Below the pieces are notes generated by a model that saw only the letters and a list, made by a program, of their open reading frames with translations, was not told where the DNA came from and made no database searches. 64,000 nt of DNA from contig NZ_FODD01000034.1 in NCBI RefSeq assembly GCF_900110255.1, positions 1 through 64,000 of the forward strand, given 5' to 3'. Position 1 is the first letter of the stretch; each line of letters opens with the position of its first letter. The position numbers were made by a program, and so were the translations under genes. The stretch comes from Actinacidiphila rubida (lineage in GTDB: Bacteria; Actinomycetota; Actinomycetes; Streptomycetales; Streptomycetaceae). Of this stretch, positions 1-7,784 are shown in pieces.

Positions 1-230
1 ACCGTTGCCGGCATCTCAGGCCACTGCTCAAGCAGTTCACGGATCTGCGGCTCGACCACATCTACGATCGAACCCTTCGGCGCCCGCTGATACTTCGGCG
101 GCGCATCGTCCGCGATCGCCCTGCGGACAGTGTTTCTCGCGATGGCCAGCTTCCTCGCGATCGCCCGCACCGGCATCTGCTCGGCGCGATGAAGCCGGCG
201 GATCTCCGCCCAGTCCTCCACGCTGATCAC
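1..230 (-). CDS. istA: IS21-family transposase IstA, N-terminal part (runs off left edge)
   Basis: Read on the minus strand from a GTG at 230 preceded by GGGAGG, the frame stays open to the window edge (76 codons). It begins VISVEDWAEIRRLHR and continues PVRAIARKLAIARNTVRRAI, the helix-turn-helix that starts IS21-type transposases and binds the element ends. The catalytic DDE domain and the partner ATPase IstB would lie beyond the left edge. Upstream (231-322) lie two related motifs, GAAAAGTGGACC and GAAAGTTGACCC, on the minus strand, as expected for the internal repeats of an IS21 terminus. Confidence 0.8.
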   Translation of the reverse strand, partial: MISVEDWAEIRRLHRAEQMPVRAIARKLAIARNTVRRAIADDAPPKYQRAPKGSIVDVVEPQIRELLEQWPEMPAT

Positions 231-322
231 CCATCCTCCCGGCCTGACTCAACGAGCCAGACCCTTGAAGGGGGTCAACTTTCAAGCGCCGCCACTGGTC
301 CACTTTTCAGCCGTCGCCGACA
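1..322 (-). mobile_element. IS21-family insertion sequence, one end
   Basis: This is the terminal part of an IS21-like element. The outer end is placed at about 322, where the minus strand starts TGTCGGCGACGGCTGAAAAG, in keeping with the TGT-start of IS21 ends. Two copies of a GAAA(G)GTxGACC motif follow, spaced like the multiple terminal repeats of this family. The istA frame then begins at 230. The exact end is an inference because the other end is outside the window. Confidence 0.6.
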
Positions 323-546
323 CAGCGGTCCTTGAGGTGGCCTTCCACTGCTTCCTGAGCCGGCCCAGGGCCCGCCCGCCGTCTAGCCTCGATCTTTCGT
401 GACGGTCCGTGGGATTCTGTGGGGGCTGTTTCGGTCGTTCAGGCTGATCACAGGCAGGTCTGTAGCCCGACTGTCGCGTCGGGTGGGCTCCGGGTTCCAC
501 GGCTCCGGTCGGGGTGGCGCTGCTCGTAGGGACGGGGAGTTGCTGG
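323..546. other. Non-coding stretch between IS21 end and IS1380 transposase
   Basis: No convincing gene is present. It should contain the distal end of the IS1380 element. I could not place the terminal inverted repeat by eye because no clean match to the opposite end (around 1970-2045) stands out. Confidence 0.4.
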
Positions 547-1923
547 TCACCCAGGGTTCGGCAGGGCCGCGAGCCGTTGTTGGGCTGCGGTGATCAGCTC
601 GGTCCAGGGCCAGTGCCTGGCGAGGCGGAGGTAGCGGCGGCGGCTGGTGGTGACGAGCTGGGCTGCGGCTGAGAACAGCCGCAGCCGCAGGCGTTTGGGT
701 TCCCACAGCCTGCTGGAGCCGGTGAGGGCGAGCATCGGCATCCAGGCCAGCAGGTCCAGGGCGAGCTGGACGATCTCCAGCCAGATCTGGTTCTGGGCGA
801 AGCCGTGGAACGGGAGGTTGCGCAGGCCGGTATCGCGCGGGTTTCGGATGCGGTCCTCGCAGCGGGCGCGCTGGCGGTGCCGCAGTTCGAGGGCGGCGAT
901 CGCCTCACCGGGGGTGTTGGTGGCGAAGCAGGTCAGGCGCATGCCGTCGGCGTTGGCGAAGCGGAGCTGGGCGCCGGGGTGCGGTCGTTCCTTGCGGACG
1001 ATCAGCCGCATCCCCTTCGGCCAGCCGGTCAGGCAGTCCCCGGCGAGTTCGGCGACCCAGGCGCTGTCGCGGACCTCGCCGCCAGGCTCGACGGTGGGTG
1101 TCCAGGCCGATGCCGGGACGTGGAGCACAGCGTGGTGAATGGCGTCGGTGATGGTCATGCCGACCGAGTACGACAGCCATCGTCCCCGAGCGGTGAGCCA
1201 GTTGACGAACTCGTGGGTTCCGCCGCCGGAGTCGGTGCGGACCAGGGTGCGGCGCCCGCGCCGGTACTTCTTCGGGAGCTGGGCCAGGGCCAGTCGGGTG
1301 GCGGTGATGTGGTCGGCGGCGGTGTTGCTGCCCGCATTCCCCGCTCGCAGCAGGCCCGCCACCGGCTCACCGGCGCCGCCCGGCCCGTGGTCGACGAATC
1401 CCATGAGGGGGTGGTGGCCAAACGTCCGCTTCCAGGTCGCTGCGGCGTCCTGCTTGTCCGAGTGCGAGATCACCAGGACTCCGTCCAGGTCCAGGGTCAC
1501 CTGCCCGCTCTGGTCGGGGGCTGCGTCCCCGGCCAGGGCCCACAGGTGTTCGCGGACTTGGGCGCGGGCCCGGCGGATCGCGGTCAGCGCACGCTTCCCG
1601 CTGCCGGCGAGCGTGTCGACCAGGCGTGAGACGGTCGGGTCGGAGGCCACCGGCCCGAACACCGCTGGTTCGGCCCTGAGCACCTCGATGTCGGCCAGGC
1701 AGTCTCCGCCCAACGCCACCGCCAGCGCCACGTCCAGCAGCATTTTGCCCGGATCGTGCACCGCCCGCGCCTTGCGCCACGGCGCCAGGGCTGCTGATAC
1801 CGCCGTATCCAGACCGCTCTTGCGGACCGTCTCCACCAGCAGCACAGCCCCGGCCTGCGAGACCGCGCCACGACCGCCGCCCTCGACACGGACACGTGGA
1901 TACAACCCGATACGCTTGTTCAC
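547..1923 (-). CDS. IS1380-family transposase
   Basis: A complete-looking 458-residue DDE transposase. The N-terminus (GLYPRVRVEGGG, then LLVETVRKSGLD) and length are typical of IS1380/IS4-type enzymes. Likely catalytic positions are the Asp in TLDLDGVLV, the Asp in LVRTDSGGG and the Glu in ARCEDRIRNPRD. It mobilises its own element by cut-and-paste. The C-terminus carries the usual hydrophobic WLEIVQLALDLLAWMPML stretch. No frameshift is visible, so it may be active. A homologous N-terminal fragment lies at about 2546-2680. Confidence 0.9.
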   Translation of the reverse strand: MNKRIGLYPRVRVEGGGRGAVSQAGAVLLVETVRKSGLDTAVSAALAPWRKARAVHDPGKMLLDVALAVALGGDCLADIEVLRAEPAVFGPVASDPTVSRLVDTLAGSGKRALTAIRRARAQVREHLWALAGDAAPDQSGQVTLDLDGVLVISHSDKQDAAATWKRTFGHHPLMGFVDHGPGGAGEPVAGLLRAGNAGSNTAADHITATRLALAQLPKKYRRGRRTLVRTDSGGGTHEFVNWLTARGRWLSYSVGMTITDAIHHAVLHVPASAWTPTVEPGGEVRDSAWVAELAGDCLTGWPKGMRLIVRKERPHPGAQLRFANADGMRLTCFATNTPGEAIAALELRHRQRARCEDRIRNPRDTGLRNLPFHGFAQNQIWLEIVQLALDLLAWMPMLALTGSSRLWEPKRLRLRLFSAAAQLVTTSRRRYLRLARHWPWTELITAAQQRLAALPNPG

Positions 1924-2045
1924 CTGGGGAGTGCTTCTTTCCTCGCAACCAACAGGACTCTCGACAAGCCCTATCGTTGCAGGTCAGGGGCACTTCCCGC
2001 TTTTATGATCAAGTCTCGGACAACCCACCTCGCGAAAGCGCGGGT

Positions 2046-2489
2046 TTAGGAAACATCCTTGCGCAACGACGCGATGAGGAGGTCAAGGTCCCCGCGCGCC
2101 GTGTACCTACGGATCGGGTCGATGTAGTCGCGGGACTCGATGATCTGACCGTCCCGGACACGCATGACGAAGACGCAGGGCACCTTGGCCATGGAGTCGT
2201 CCGGCAACGTGAATTCATAGGCGAACTCAGCGACGATCACCTCAGGATCGGCGGTCTCGTGAACGACGACATCGACGACGCGCCTCTTCGGCAAGGACTC
2301 CCGAACTTCCGGCGGCACCGTGAAGTGCTCCTGGAGCGCACGCCGACTCGTCAGCGGCTCGGACTCCGGCGTCGCCATCGGGTGCCGGACATCGGTGACC
2401 TCGCCGTACAGGTCGGGCAACTCGTTCACGTTTCCGTCGGCGACCCCATGAACAAGCCGGAGAAACACCTCGCGCGGACTCAGACTCAC
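2046..2489 (-). CDS. SnoaL/NTF2-like protein
   Basis: A 147-residue alpha+beta protein. The start is taken at the GTG at 2489 because GGGGAG lies 5 bases upstream; an earlier in-frame GTG at 2513 lacks such a site. The pattern (helical start, HGVADGNVNELPDLYGEVTDVRHP, then strands PCVFVMRVRDGQIIESRDYIDP) is that of SnoaL-like ketosteroid-isomerase folds, where polar residues line a small cavity. Substrate unknown. It lies between a full IS1380 element and a fragment of another, so it may be a passenger acquired with them. Confidence 0.75.
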   Translation of the reverse strand: MSLSPREVFLRLVHGVADGNVNELPDLYGEVTDVRHPMATPESEPLTSRRALQEHFTVPPEVRESLPKRRVVDVVVHETADPEVIVAEFAYEFTLPDDSMAKVPCVFVMRVRDGQIIESRDYIDPIRRYTARGDLDLLIASLRKDVS

Positions 2490-2545
2490 AAGATCTCCCC
2501 AAGTAATACGCACAGACAGCCAGTGATCATTACCGCCTGATGCCG

Positions 2546-2785
2546 GTCGGTCTTGCGGACCGTCTCGACCAGCAGCACCCCACCCGCCCCCCGAACGACG
2601 GCCCCACGGCCGTCGCCCTGGACGCGGACATGCGGATACAGGCCAGTGGCTTCACCTGGGAGGTGCTCTTTCGACAGCAACCGACAAGACCCTAGAGAGG
2701 TCCTATCGTTGCAGGTCAGGAACGCTTCTCGCATGTCTGATCAAGTGGCAGACGGCGCCGCTCGTGAAAGCCCGAGGCTAGTGCG
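2546..2785 (-). pseudogene. IS1380-family element remnant (transposase N-terminus and element end)
   Basis: The minus strand encodes GLYPHVRVQGDGRGAV followed by GVLLVETVRKT, clearly homologous to the first 36 residues of the complete IS1380 transposase at 547-1923, then loses homology at about 2546. Upstream, both copies share the same non-coding block including TCGTTGCAGGTCAGG (about 1972 and 2706) and a GTGAAAGCCCGAGG/GCGAAAGCGCGGG hairpin-like end. It is a truncated older copy in the same orientation as the intact one. Confidence 0.75.
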
Positions 2786-3186
2786 GTGACCGCAAAGGTT
2801 CACCTGGTTTGCTGGCCTCCGGGCGGGGACTGCTTCTTGCGCTGGCTCTCGATCTCGGCAGACAGCACGACCATGTTGTGCAGATGCGTGTAGTACTTGG
2901 CCGCGTACTCGTCGTCGATCGCCGGAAGTACCTTCCCGAACGCCGACGTCAGCCGCGTCAGGCGTGCGTGGGCCTGTTCGCTGAGCAGGTCCTCGTGGAC
3001 GCAGGCGGCGTAGGCGTAGGCGTCCGAGTCGAGCATCACCATGTCCCGGCCCTCGATGTCCAGGCCGCGGAAGCCGGGCGGGAACGGCCTGGCCATGTGC
3101 TCTGCCATCATCTGCGCAAGCGCGTCGGGCTTCTCAGCAAGCATGGGGAGATCGTGCCAGGCAACCCGGCGAACCTTTGCGGTCAC
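2786..3186. repeat. Inverted repeat pair, 31 bp arms at 2786-2816 and 3156-3186
   Basis: The arms match at 27 of 31 positions, beginning with a perfect 16-base run GTGACCGCAAAGGTTC. One arm covers the start codon of the 128-residue gene on the minus strand; the other spans its stop and abuts the end of the IS1380 remnant. Arms this long around one small gene are not explained by the gene itself. Confidence 0.7.
2800..3186 (-). CDS. Hypothetical 128-residue protein
   Basis: No family recognised. A helical protein (motifs KPDALAQMMAEHMARPFPPGFRG, YAYAACVHEDLLSEQ, DDEYAAKYYTHLHNMVVLSAEIESQRKK) with a basic tail. It starts with GTG 4 bases after the stop of the TMEM175-like gene and is probably co-transcribed with it. 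Its first 31 bases recur inverted across its own stop codon (2786-2816 against 3156-3186). Function unknown. Confidence 0.6.
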   Translation of the reverse strand: MTAKVRRVAWHDLPMLAEKPDALAQMMAEHMARPFPPGFRGLDIEGRDMVMLDSDAYAYAACVHEDLLSEQAHARLTRLTSAFGKVLPAIDDEYAAKYYTHLHNMVVLSAEIESQRKKQSPPGGQQTR

Positions 3187-3190
3187 AGCA

Positions 3191-3823
3191 CTAACTGCCA
3201 GAAGACGCCGAGGGCGCGGCCTCCGCCTTGGTCGGCACCGGGACCTGGTTGAACGCGTAGTAGACGGCGATCAGGCCGTGGACCGCGAGCGTCAACGGGG
3301 CCGAGACGAACGACAGTCCCACCGTGATGGGGTACACGATCGAGCCCAGCGCGAACCGTCCCCGGGTGGCGCGGGCCGCCTCGACGTCCACGCGGTCGTC
3401 GAAGAGATGACCCGTACGCGTGAGGTGCCACCACATCGCCCCGAAGACCAACGCGTGGAAAACCAGGAACAAGCTGTACACGGCCAGGGCGACATGCGCC
3501 GCGTTGCCCTCCCGCAGATACGCCGCGACCACCGACGCCGGCCATGGCAACGCCGCCACACCCATCAACAGCATCAGGTTGAGGAACAGCAGCGTTCGGT
3601 CCACCCGGGCGATGTACTGGAAGATCGTGTGGTGGTTGACCCACATGATGCCGATGATCAAGAACGTCACGACGTACGCCGCGTATGACGGCCACATCGC
3701 GCCGATCGCTGACCACAGGTGATCGGCCGCACCCTCAGGGACCTTGATCTCCAGCACGAGAAGTGTGATCGCGATCGCGAACACCCCGTCGCTGAACGCC
3801 TCGACGCGTCCCGACTCGTTCAT
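3191..3823 (-). CDS. TMEM175-family membrane protein (putative potassium channel)
   Basis: A 210-residue, about six-helix membrane protein. The N-terminal FSDGVFAIAITLLVLEIKVP is the hallmark of the TMEM175/DUF1211 family, in which the first helix lines a potassium-selective pore and subunits form tetramers. Further helices follow at YAAYVVTFLIIGIMWVNHH, LLFLNLMLLMGVAALP, VALAVYSLFLVFHALVF and two near the C-terminus. The family identification is firm; channel activity is family knowledge. The 128-residue gene follows directly. Confidence 0.9.
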   Translation of the reverse strand: MNESGRVEAFSDGVFAIAITLLVLEIKVPEGAADHLWSAIGAMWPSYAAYVVTFLIIGIMWVNHHTIFQYIARVDRTLLFLNLMLLMGVAALPWPASVVAAYLREGNAAHVALAVYSLFLVFHALVFGAMWWHLTRTGHLFDDRVDVEAARATRGRFALGSIVYPITVGLSFVSAPLTLAVHGLIAVYYAFNQVPVPTKAEAAPSASSGS

Positions 3824-4087
3824 CCTGTCCCCCTGTTGGAAGCGGCACGTGTCGCGGCCGCTCAGCCTCGCGTGATCGCCTCCAGAACGTAGCGGCTATC
3901 GCCGCGTCCGGTGCGCGTTATGTGTGTGGCCAGCGCTGGCGCGACGGTACTGGGTGGGAGACGAGGCACCCAGTGACCTGCACTTCGGCCTGCCGGGGCT
4001 CAGCGCTGGTCACGTTCCGCCGTTCGCCCCTGTTCCCCGTGACTTCCCGCCCGATCTGGCGTGGTAGTGGCACGGGCACTCACCTCG
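3824..4087. other. Intergenic, no gene seen
   Basis: About 260 bases upstream of the TMEM175-like gene and downstream of a small membrane protein gene. No clear promoter, repeat or RNA gene recognised. Confidence 0.4.
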
Positions 4088-4414
4088 TCAGTCTTGCTCG
4101 GTATCGCAGGGCTCAGCCGCGGCCCGACGCCGCGCGTTCAGAAGGAAGAGCAGCGCAACAGTGACCGCCAGCATGAGACTCACCGAGTCAGCTATATCGA
4201 CAACGGTGAAGGATGCCCCCAGCAGGTGCGGCACCTTGGCGATCATCATGCCGAAGCCCATGAGGAGGGGAGGCCACGCCGAGGAGTGGCGCATGACCTG
4301 GCCAGGACTCGCGCGTTTCTTCGCCCTCGCCCGCTGCCACCAGAAGAGGCCGGCAGACAGAAGGACCAACACACAACCCATCACGACGACAGACCAGTCC
4401 ATGAACCCGAGCAT
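4088..4414 (-). CDS. Small membrane protein, unknown function
   Basis: 108 residues. The ATG at 4414 is chosen because GGAGGGG lies just upstream; a longer frame (to 4564) starts in low-quality sequence. There are three predicted membrane segments: VVVMGCVLVLLSAGLFWW, PPLLMGFGMMIAKVPHLLG and ADSVSLMLAVTVALLFLL, with a basic loop QRARAKKRASPGQ after the first. No family recognised. Confidence 0.65.
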   Translation of the reverse strand: MLGFMDWSVVVMGCVLVLLSAGLFWWQRARAKKRASPGQVMRHSSAWPPLLMGFGMMIAKVPHLLGASFTVVDIADSVSLMLAVTVALLFLLNARRRAAAEPCDTEQD

Positions 4415-4672
4415 CGATTCCCCTCCCTCGGGACGGCTTCCTCCTGCGGAGTATGACGCTGTAGGAGAAGCCCAACAGTGGTGGCGGGCCGTGGACGCAC
4501 CCCACCTCGTCGCCCTCGCGCGCGCCGGGGCCCGATTCGAACGCGGAGTCCTGGTCGAGGACACCGGAACTCTGGTTGCCTGAGGAGGACGGCCGCGATG
4601 CCCCCGGAGGCGCGACTTGCGGCGGGCCCGTTCGTCGCTGGGATGTCAGTGGCATGAGGTTGACTGTCGGCC

Positions 4673-5512
4673 GTGGGAACCAAGGCATTCGTCGACAGCT
4701 TCTGGCGCCTCATCAACGGGAATCCCCCTAATCTGGATGCACCCGTCATCCTGGAGGCCCCGCCGGGCACTGACCTGCATGAACTCGTCGCGGAATTCGG
4801 CCGGTGGGCGGGGCAGCACCGGAATTTGGCAGCGGCCGGGTTCGTCGATCCGTCGCTCAGCAAACGCACCGGCCTGCCGCTGGCCGAGCCGTTCGGGGCT
4901 GGGGAATTGCTGGAGATGCGGGGCTGGGTCTACCGGAACCGCTGGGTGGGGTGCGGCCTGGTCGCGTCCCCCGACTGCCCACGGGCTGTCGCCGTGATCG
5001 CCCACCGCGAGGACCCGGCGGCTGCCGGTTTCCCGCAAGGCGCGTCCTGGGCCGAGAAGCTGCGCATCGTCACCGGTTGGGAACCGATACCAGGGCCGCG
5101 TGCGGACTGGGCCGCCATCGAGGCCGATCTCGACACAAGGCTACCCAGCGACTACAAGGAGATCGTCGACCTGTTCGGCGCGGGCAGCTTCGACGAGTAC
5201 TTCGAGCTCGCCGTGCCCGGCGGCCCCGGCGCCGGCCGCAACCCGTGGAACAGGTACGGCCCCGACCTGGCATCCGGTGAACTCGTGCCTTGGGGCTGGT
5301 CAGAATACGAGCTCGGACTCATGTGGTTGACGGGCTCGACCGATCCTGACGAGTGGACTGTGGTCACGCAGCCGGAAGGCGACGACGAGCAGCAGTTCGA
5401 TTGCGGAGTTGCTGAGTTCATCTTGCGCATGCTCACGGACGTGCAGTTGGGATACCCCATGAGCCTCGCCTCCGGGCACTTCTTCGTGAGCTATGGCCCG
5501 CTGCACTCCTGA
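4673..5512 (+). CDS. SMI1/KNR4-family protein
   Basis: 279 residues. The central part, DWAAIEADLDTRLPSDYKEIVDLFG, is the recognisable start of the SMI1/KNR4 fold, here at about residues 143-167. In bacteria this fold is common in immunity proteins of contact-dependent and polymorphic toxins, but many Streptomyces members stand alone. The N-terminal 130 residues (PGTDLHELVAEFGRWAGQHRN) are separate and unassigned. No toxin gene is adjacent. The start is a GTG without a strong ribosome binding site. Confidence 0.7.
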   Translation: MGTKAFVDSFWRLINGNPPNLDAPVILEAPPGTDLHELVAEFGRWAGQHRNLAAAGFVDPSLSKRTGLPLAEPFGAGELLEMRGWVYRNRWVGCGLVASPDCPRAVAVIAHREDPAAAGFPQGASWAEKLRIVTGWEPIPGPRADWAAIEADLDTRLPSDYKEIVDLFGAGSFDEYFELAVPGGPGAGRNPWNRYGPDLASGELVPWGWSEYELGLMWLTGSTDPDEWTVVTQPEGDDEQQFDCGVAEFILRMLTDVQLGYPMSLASGHFFVSYGPLHS

Positions 5513-5593
5513 CAGCGATCCCGAGCCGGGCGTTGTTCCGGGATCGGCGGGGCGAACTATCCACAAGATTTGACTAATGTTCGTTGATCCGAT

Positions 5594-5735
5594 GTGTCCG
5601 TCCGGTTATTGATCAGTGATGCGATGTGGGACCGGATCGAGCCGCTGATGCCGGCCGATCCGGTCCGTGGTCGGCGGTGGGCCGATCACCGCCGGACCTT
5701 GGAAGCCATCGCGTGGAAGTACCGCACCGGTCGCA
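5594..5735 (+). pseudogene. IS5-family transposase N-terminal fragment
   Basis: The frame from the GTG at 5594 reads LLISDAMWDRIEPLMPADP and then RTLEAIAWKYRTG, the start of the DUF4096 helical domain of Streptomyces IS5-type transposases. After about 5735 homology is lost and the catalytic domain is absent. The open frame continues to 5842 without resemblance to a transposase. A dead fragment. Confidence 0.75.
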
Positions 5736-5792
5736 CTCCACCTCGCCGCCATCCTCATGTGGGCACGGCGATGACGACGAAGCGACGGCGAT

Positions 5793-6254
5793 TCAGTCGT
5801 AGAAGAAGAGCTCAAGGTCCTCGACGGATCCCGGCCCGGTGAGAAAGCCCTCAGCCTTCGCGATCTCCCCTTCTGGCGGCAGCTCACCCTTCAGGAGCTG
5901 CCGCATCCAGATTTCTCCTTGCTCGCCAACCGCGTAGATGCCAGACAGCAGCTCGGCCATGCCAGCAGGGTTCGGCGGGACGTGTCCGGCGACGGGTTGG
6001 AGCACCCATCCACCTGATCGGGCAGCGAGCCGCAGTACCCCGGCCCAGTTCGCGATCCTCCCGATACGTACGTGCCACGAGTCCTCGGTGAACGGGTCCA
6101 TCCGTCCGTCACGGAGAGGGTTCGTGGCGGCGCCGATGTCCTTGATGACTCGCCGTTCGACGGCGTCACGGACCCAGCGCCCCTCCTGCGCTTCTTCCAT
6201 CGCGGCCTCCCACCACTTCCACCCGCCGTTGAGTCGGTCCGCGAATCTATCCAT
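5793..6254 (-). CDS. Hypothetical protein
   Basis: 153 residues from an ATG at 6254 with GGAAG 9 bases upstream. The sequence is a soluble Trp-rich protein (GGWKWWEAAMEEAQEGRWV, SWHVRIGRIANWAGVLRL) ending in an acidic tail. No family recognised. It sits next to the IS5 fragment, in the accessory part of the window. Confidence 0.6.
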   Translation of the reverse strand: MDRFADRLNGGWKWWEAAMEEAQEGRWVRDAVERRVIKDIGAATNPLRDGRMDPFTEDSWHVRIGRIANWAGVLRLAARSGGWVLQPVAGHVPPNPAGMAELLSGIYAVGEQGEIWMRQLLKGELPPEGEIAKAEGFLTGPGSVEDLELFFYD

Positions 6255-6448
6255 GTGGACAGGCTTCCATCCACGATGCCGCAAGCTTCAAGGGGGCGCA
6301 GATCAGTGGATCGCCCCATCAAGGAGACAGGCTCTATGGGGCCGACGGTCGACGGCGGTCGTTGACGTCGTCAACGGTGTGGGCACGGCTTCTCTGCATC
6401 ACTGGGAGTCGGTGCGGTTGCTGTACTTCGCTGCTGTACCGCAACGGG

Positions 6449-6613
6449 TCAGGGCGCGCTCCTTTCCTTCTCGAACTTGCGTCCCAGGAAGTACGCGGCT
6501 CCGATCCCCGTGGCTGTGAGGATGACGCGGATGGCTTTGTCATCTTCGGTCACTGCCATCAGGAACACCACCGCAACGTAGGCGGCGTGCCACCCACGCC
6601 GGATCTGCCGCAT
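6449..6613 (-). CDS. Possible small membrane protein
   Basis: 54 residues from an ATG at 6613 with AGG 7 bases upstream. It carries two short hydrophobic segments (AAYVAVVFLMAV and IRVILTATGIGAAYFLG) joined by a charged turn TEDDK, and a basic end. No family recognised; the coding call rests on the hydrophobic pattern and the start site only. Confidence 0.4.
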   Translation of the reverse strand: MRQIRRGWHAAYVAVVFLMAVTEDDKAIRVILTATGIGAAYFLGRKFEKERSAP

Positions 6614-6655
6614 GGGAGACCTACGGACTCGACCACGCCGCTTCAGTTCGATCAA

Positions 6656-7001
6656 AGCTGCCCACCTGCTTTCGCTCGCCGCACACCCTAGCCACAGACA
6701 ATCCCTGGCCCGCGCGCGAGGAAAGCGGGCCGCGATGACGGCCCGGCCGGCTCAGGCGATACGGCGTCGGGCGGTGGAGCGCGCAGCGTCGCGCTTCCCC
6801 ACACGCATCAGTGACCGAAGCGCGCAACGGTTGGCCCGGCTCTTCCGCAGTGATGGGGCAGGGCCCGGATAGGGGGACGCACACCGCAGCCTGGTAGAGA
6901 CGCGCTGAGCGTGCCGGGAGAACTTGCTGGAGTCCCCCCACCCACCACCCTCAACTCAATCGGGGTGACCGGCGGGTCCGCCGCACTGTAGAACCCGACG
7001 T
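6656..7001. other. Stretch with no supported gene
   Basis: About 345 bases. Open frames exist on both strands but none shows a convincing start, codon pattern or family resemblance. No repeat or structured RNA recognised. Confidence 0.4.
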
Positions 7002-7490
7002 GTGACCGTCTTCTACTGCGCCAAGTGCGGAACCGAGCTCACCGAGGAACTGGTGGCATTGCCGGTCGTCCCGGACGTCGACGACGCGGATGACGGCCGG
7101 GACAAGGAGACCGGTCGGGCTCGTTCCACCGTCTCACGCGGCCACTACGCCATCGATCCCGGTCCGTGGGGTGCCCCGTTCGTCGCAGGAGCCGCACCTG
7201 GTCGGCCCGCCCGGGGCACCGGCCGCAAGCTGCTGCGAATCGGCTTCGGGGCGACCATATCCGCCGGCTGGCGTGACAGCGTCGTCGTACACCCGGACGA
7301 TGTCCTGCCACGCCTGGAACCCTTCATACTCGGGGACAACTGGTCTGGGTGCTGCGGCCCTACCGCCGCCCACGGCCCCAACCTGGCGTGCCTCTGTGGA
7401 TCTCGCCTGGCTACCTGGGCCGCCGACTGCATAGGCCCCCACGAACTCCACCTCGATTCGTTGCGCGTGTACGCCTGGCATCAGGACTGA
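7002..7490 (+). CDS. Hypothetical protein with N-terminal CxxC
   Basis: 162 residues starting GTG. It begins VFYCAKCGTELTEE, a zinc-ribbon-like CxxC, and has further cysteines near the C-terminus (GCCGPTAAHG, LACLCGS) that could complete a metal site. The C-terminal DCIGPHELHLDSLRVY suggests a compact beta domain. Function unknown; similar proteins occur in other Streptomyces as I recall, but I cannot name a characterised one. Confidence 0.6.
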   Translation: MTVFYCAKCGTELTEELVALPVVPDVDDADDGRDKETGRARSTVSRGHYAIDPGPWGAPFVAGAAPGRPARGTGRKLLRIGFGATISAGWRDSVVVHPDDVLPRLEPFILGDNWSGCCGPTAAHGPNLACLCGSRLATWAADCIGPHELHLDSLRVYAWHQD

Positions 7491-7496
7491 GCAGCC

Positions 7497-7730
7497 AAGG
7501 ACCCCCGAAGGTCGAACACGGCCATTGGACAAGGCCGCACCAGAGCGAGGCGGGCTCGATGTCCACCCGCTCATAGTCGAAGACACGGCCCTTGTACCGC
7601 GCAGGGCCGATGGTGACCGACGAGATGAGGAAGCGCAGGATGGCGTTGCGCCTCTCGTCGGTCATCGACTTCGCGAACCAGGCGTCGCGGGCTCCGGGAC
7701 CGGTGGCCCCTCCAGGACCTCGAACGGCCT
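7497..7730 (-). pseudogene. Serine recombinase, C-terminal remnant
   Basis: The minus strand reads ARDAWFAKSMTDERRNAILR followed by FLISSVTIGPARYKGRVFDY and ERVDI. This resembles the C-terminal end of large serine recombinases (a helix, then a VxxVxIGPA strand, then FDxxRVDI). Neither the resolvase catalytic domain nor the recombinase domain is present. It is best read as the tail of a decayed integrase. Confidence 0.45.
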
Positions 7731-7784
7731 GACAACCGCGCGCCGCTGGAGCTTGGCAATCCGCAGCAGCTTCCTGAACCGTTG

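Noticed and set aside
4501..4545. Possible tRNA because of GATTCGAACGC
   Set aside because: No matching acceptor stem or anticodon arm around it.
5736..5842. Continuation of the IS5-type frame as a gene
   Set aside because: Sequence after 5735 has no transposase similarity and is a short basic read-through.
6621..6941. 106-residue minus-strand open frame
   Set aside because: No start site, no codon pattern and no family; it overlaps a competing frame on the other strand.
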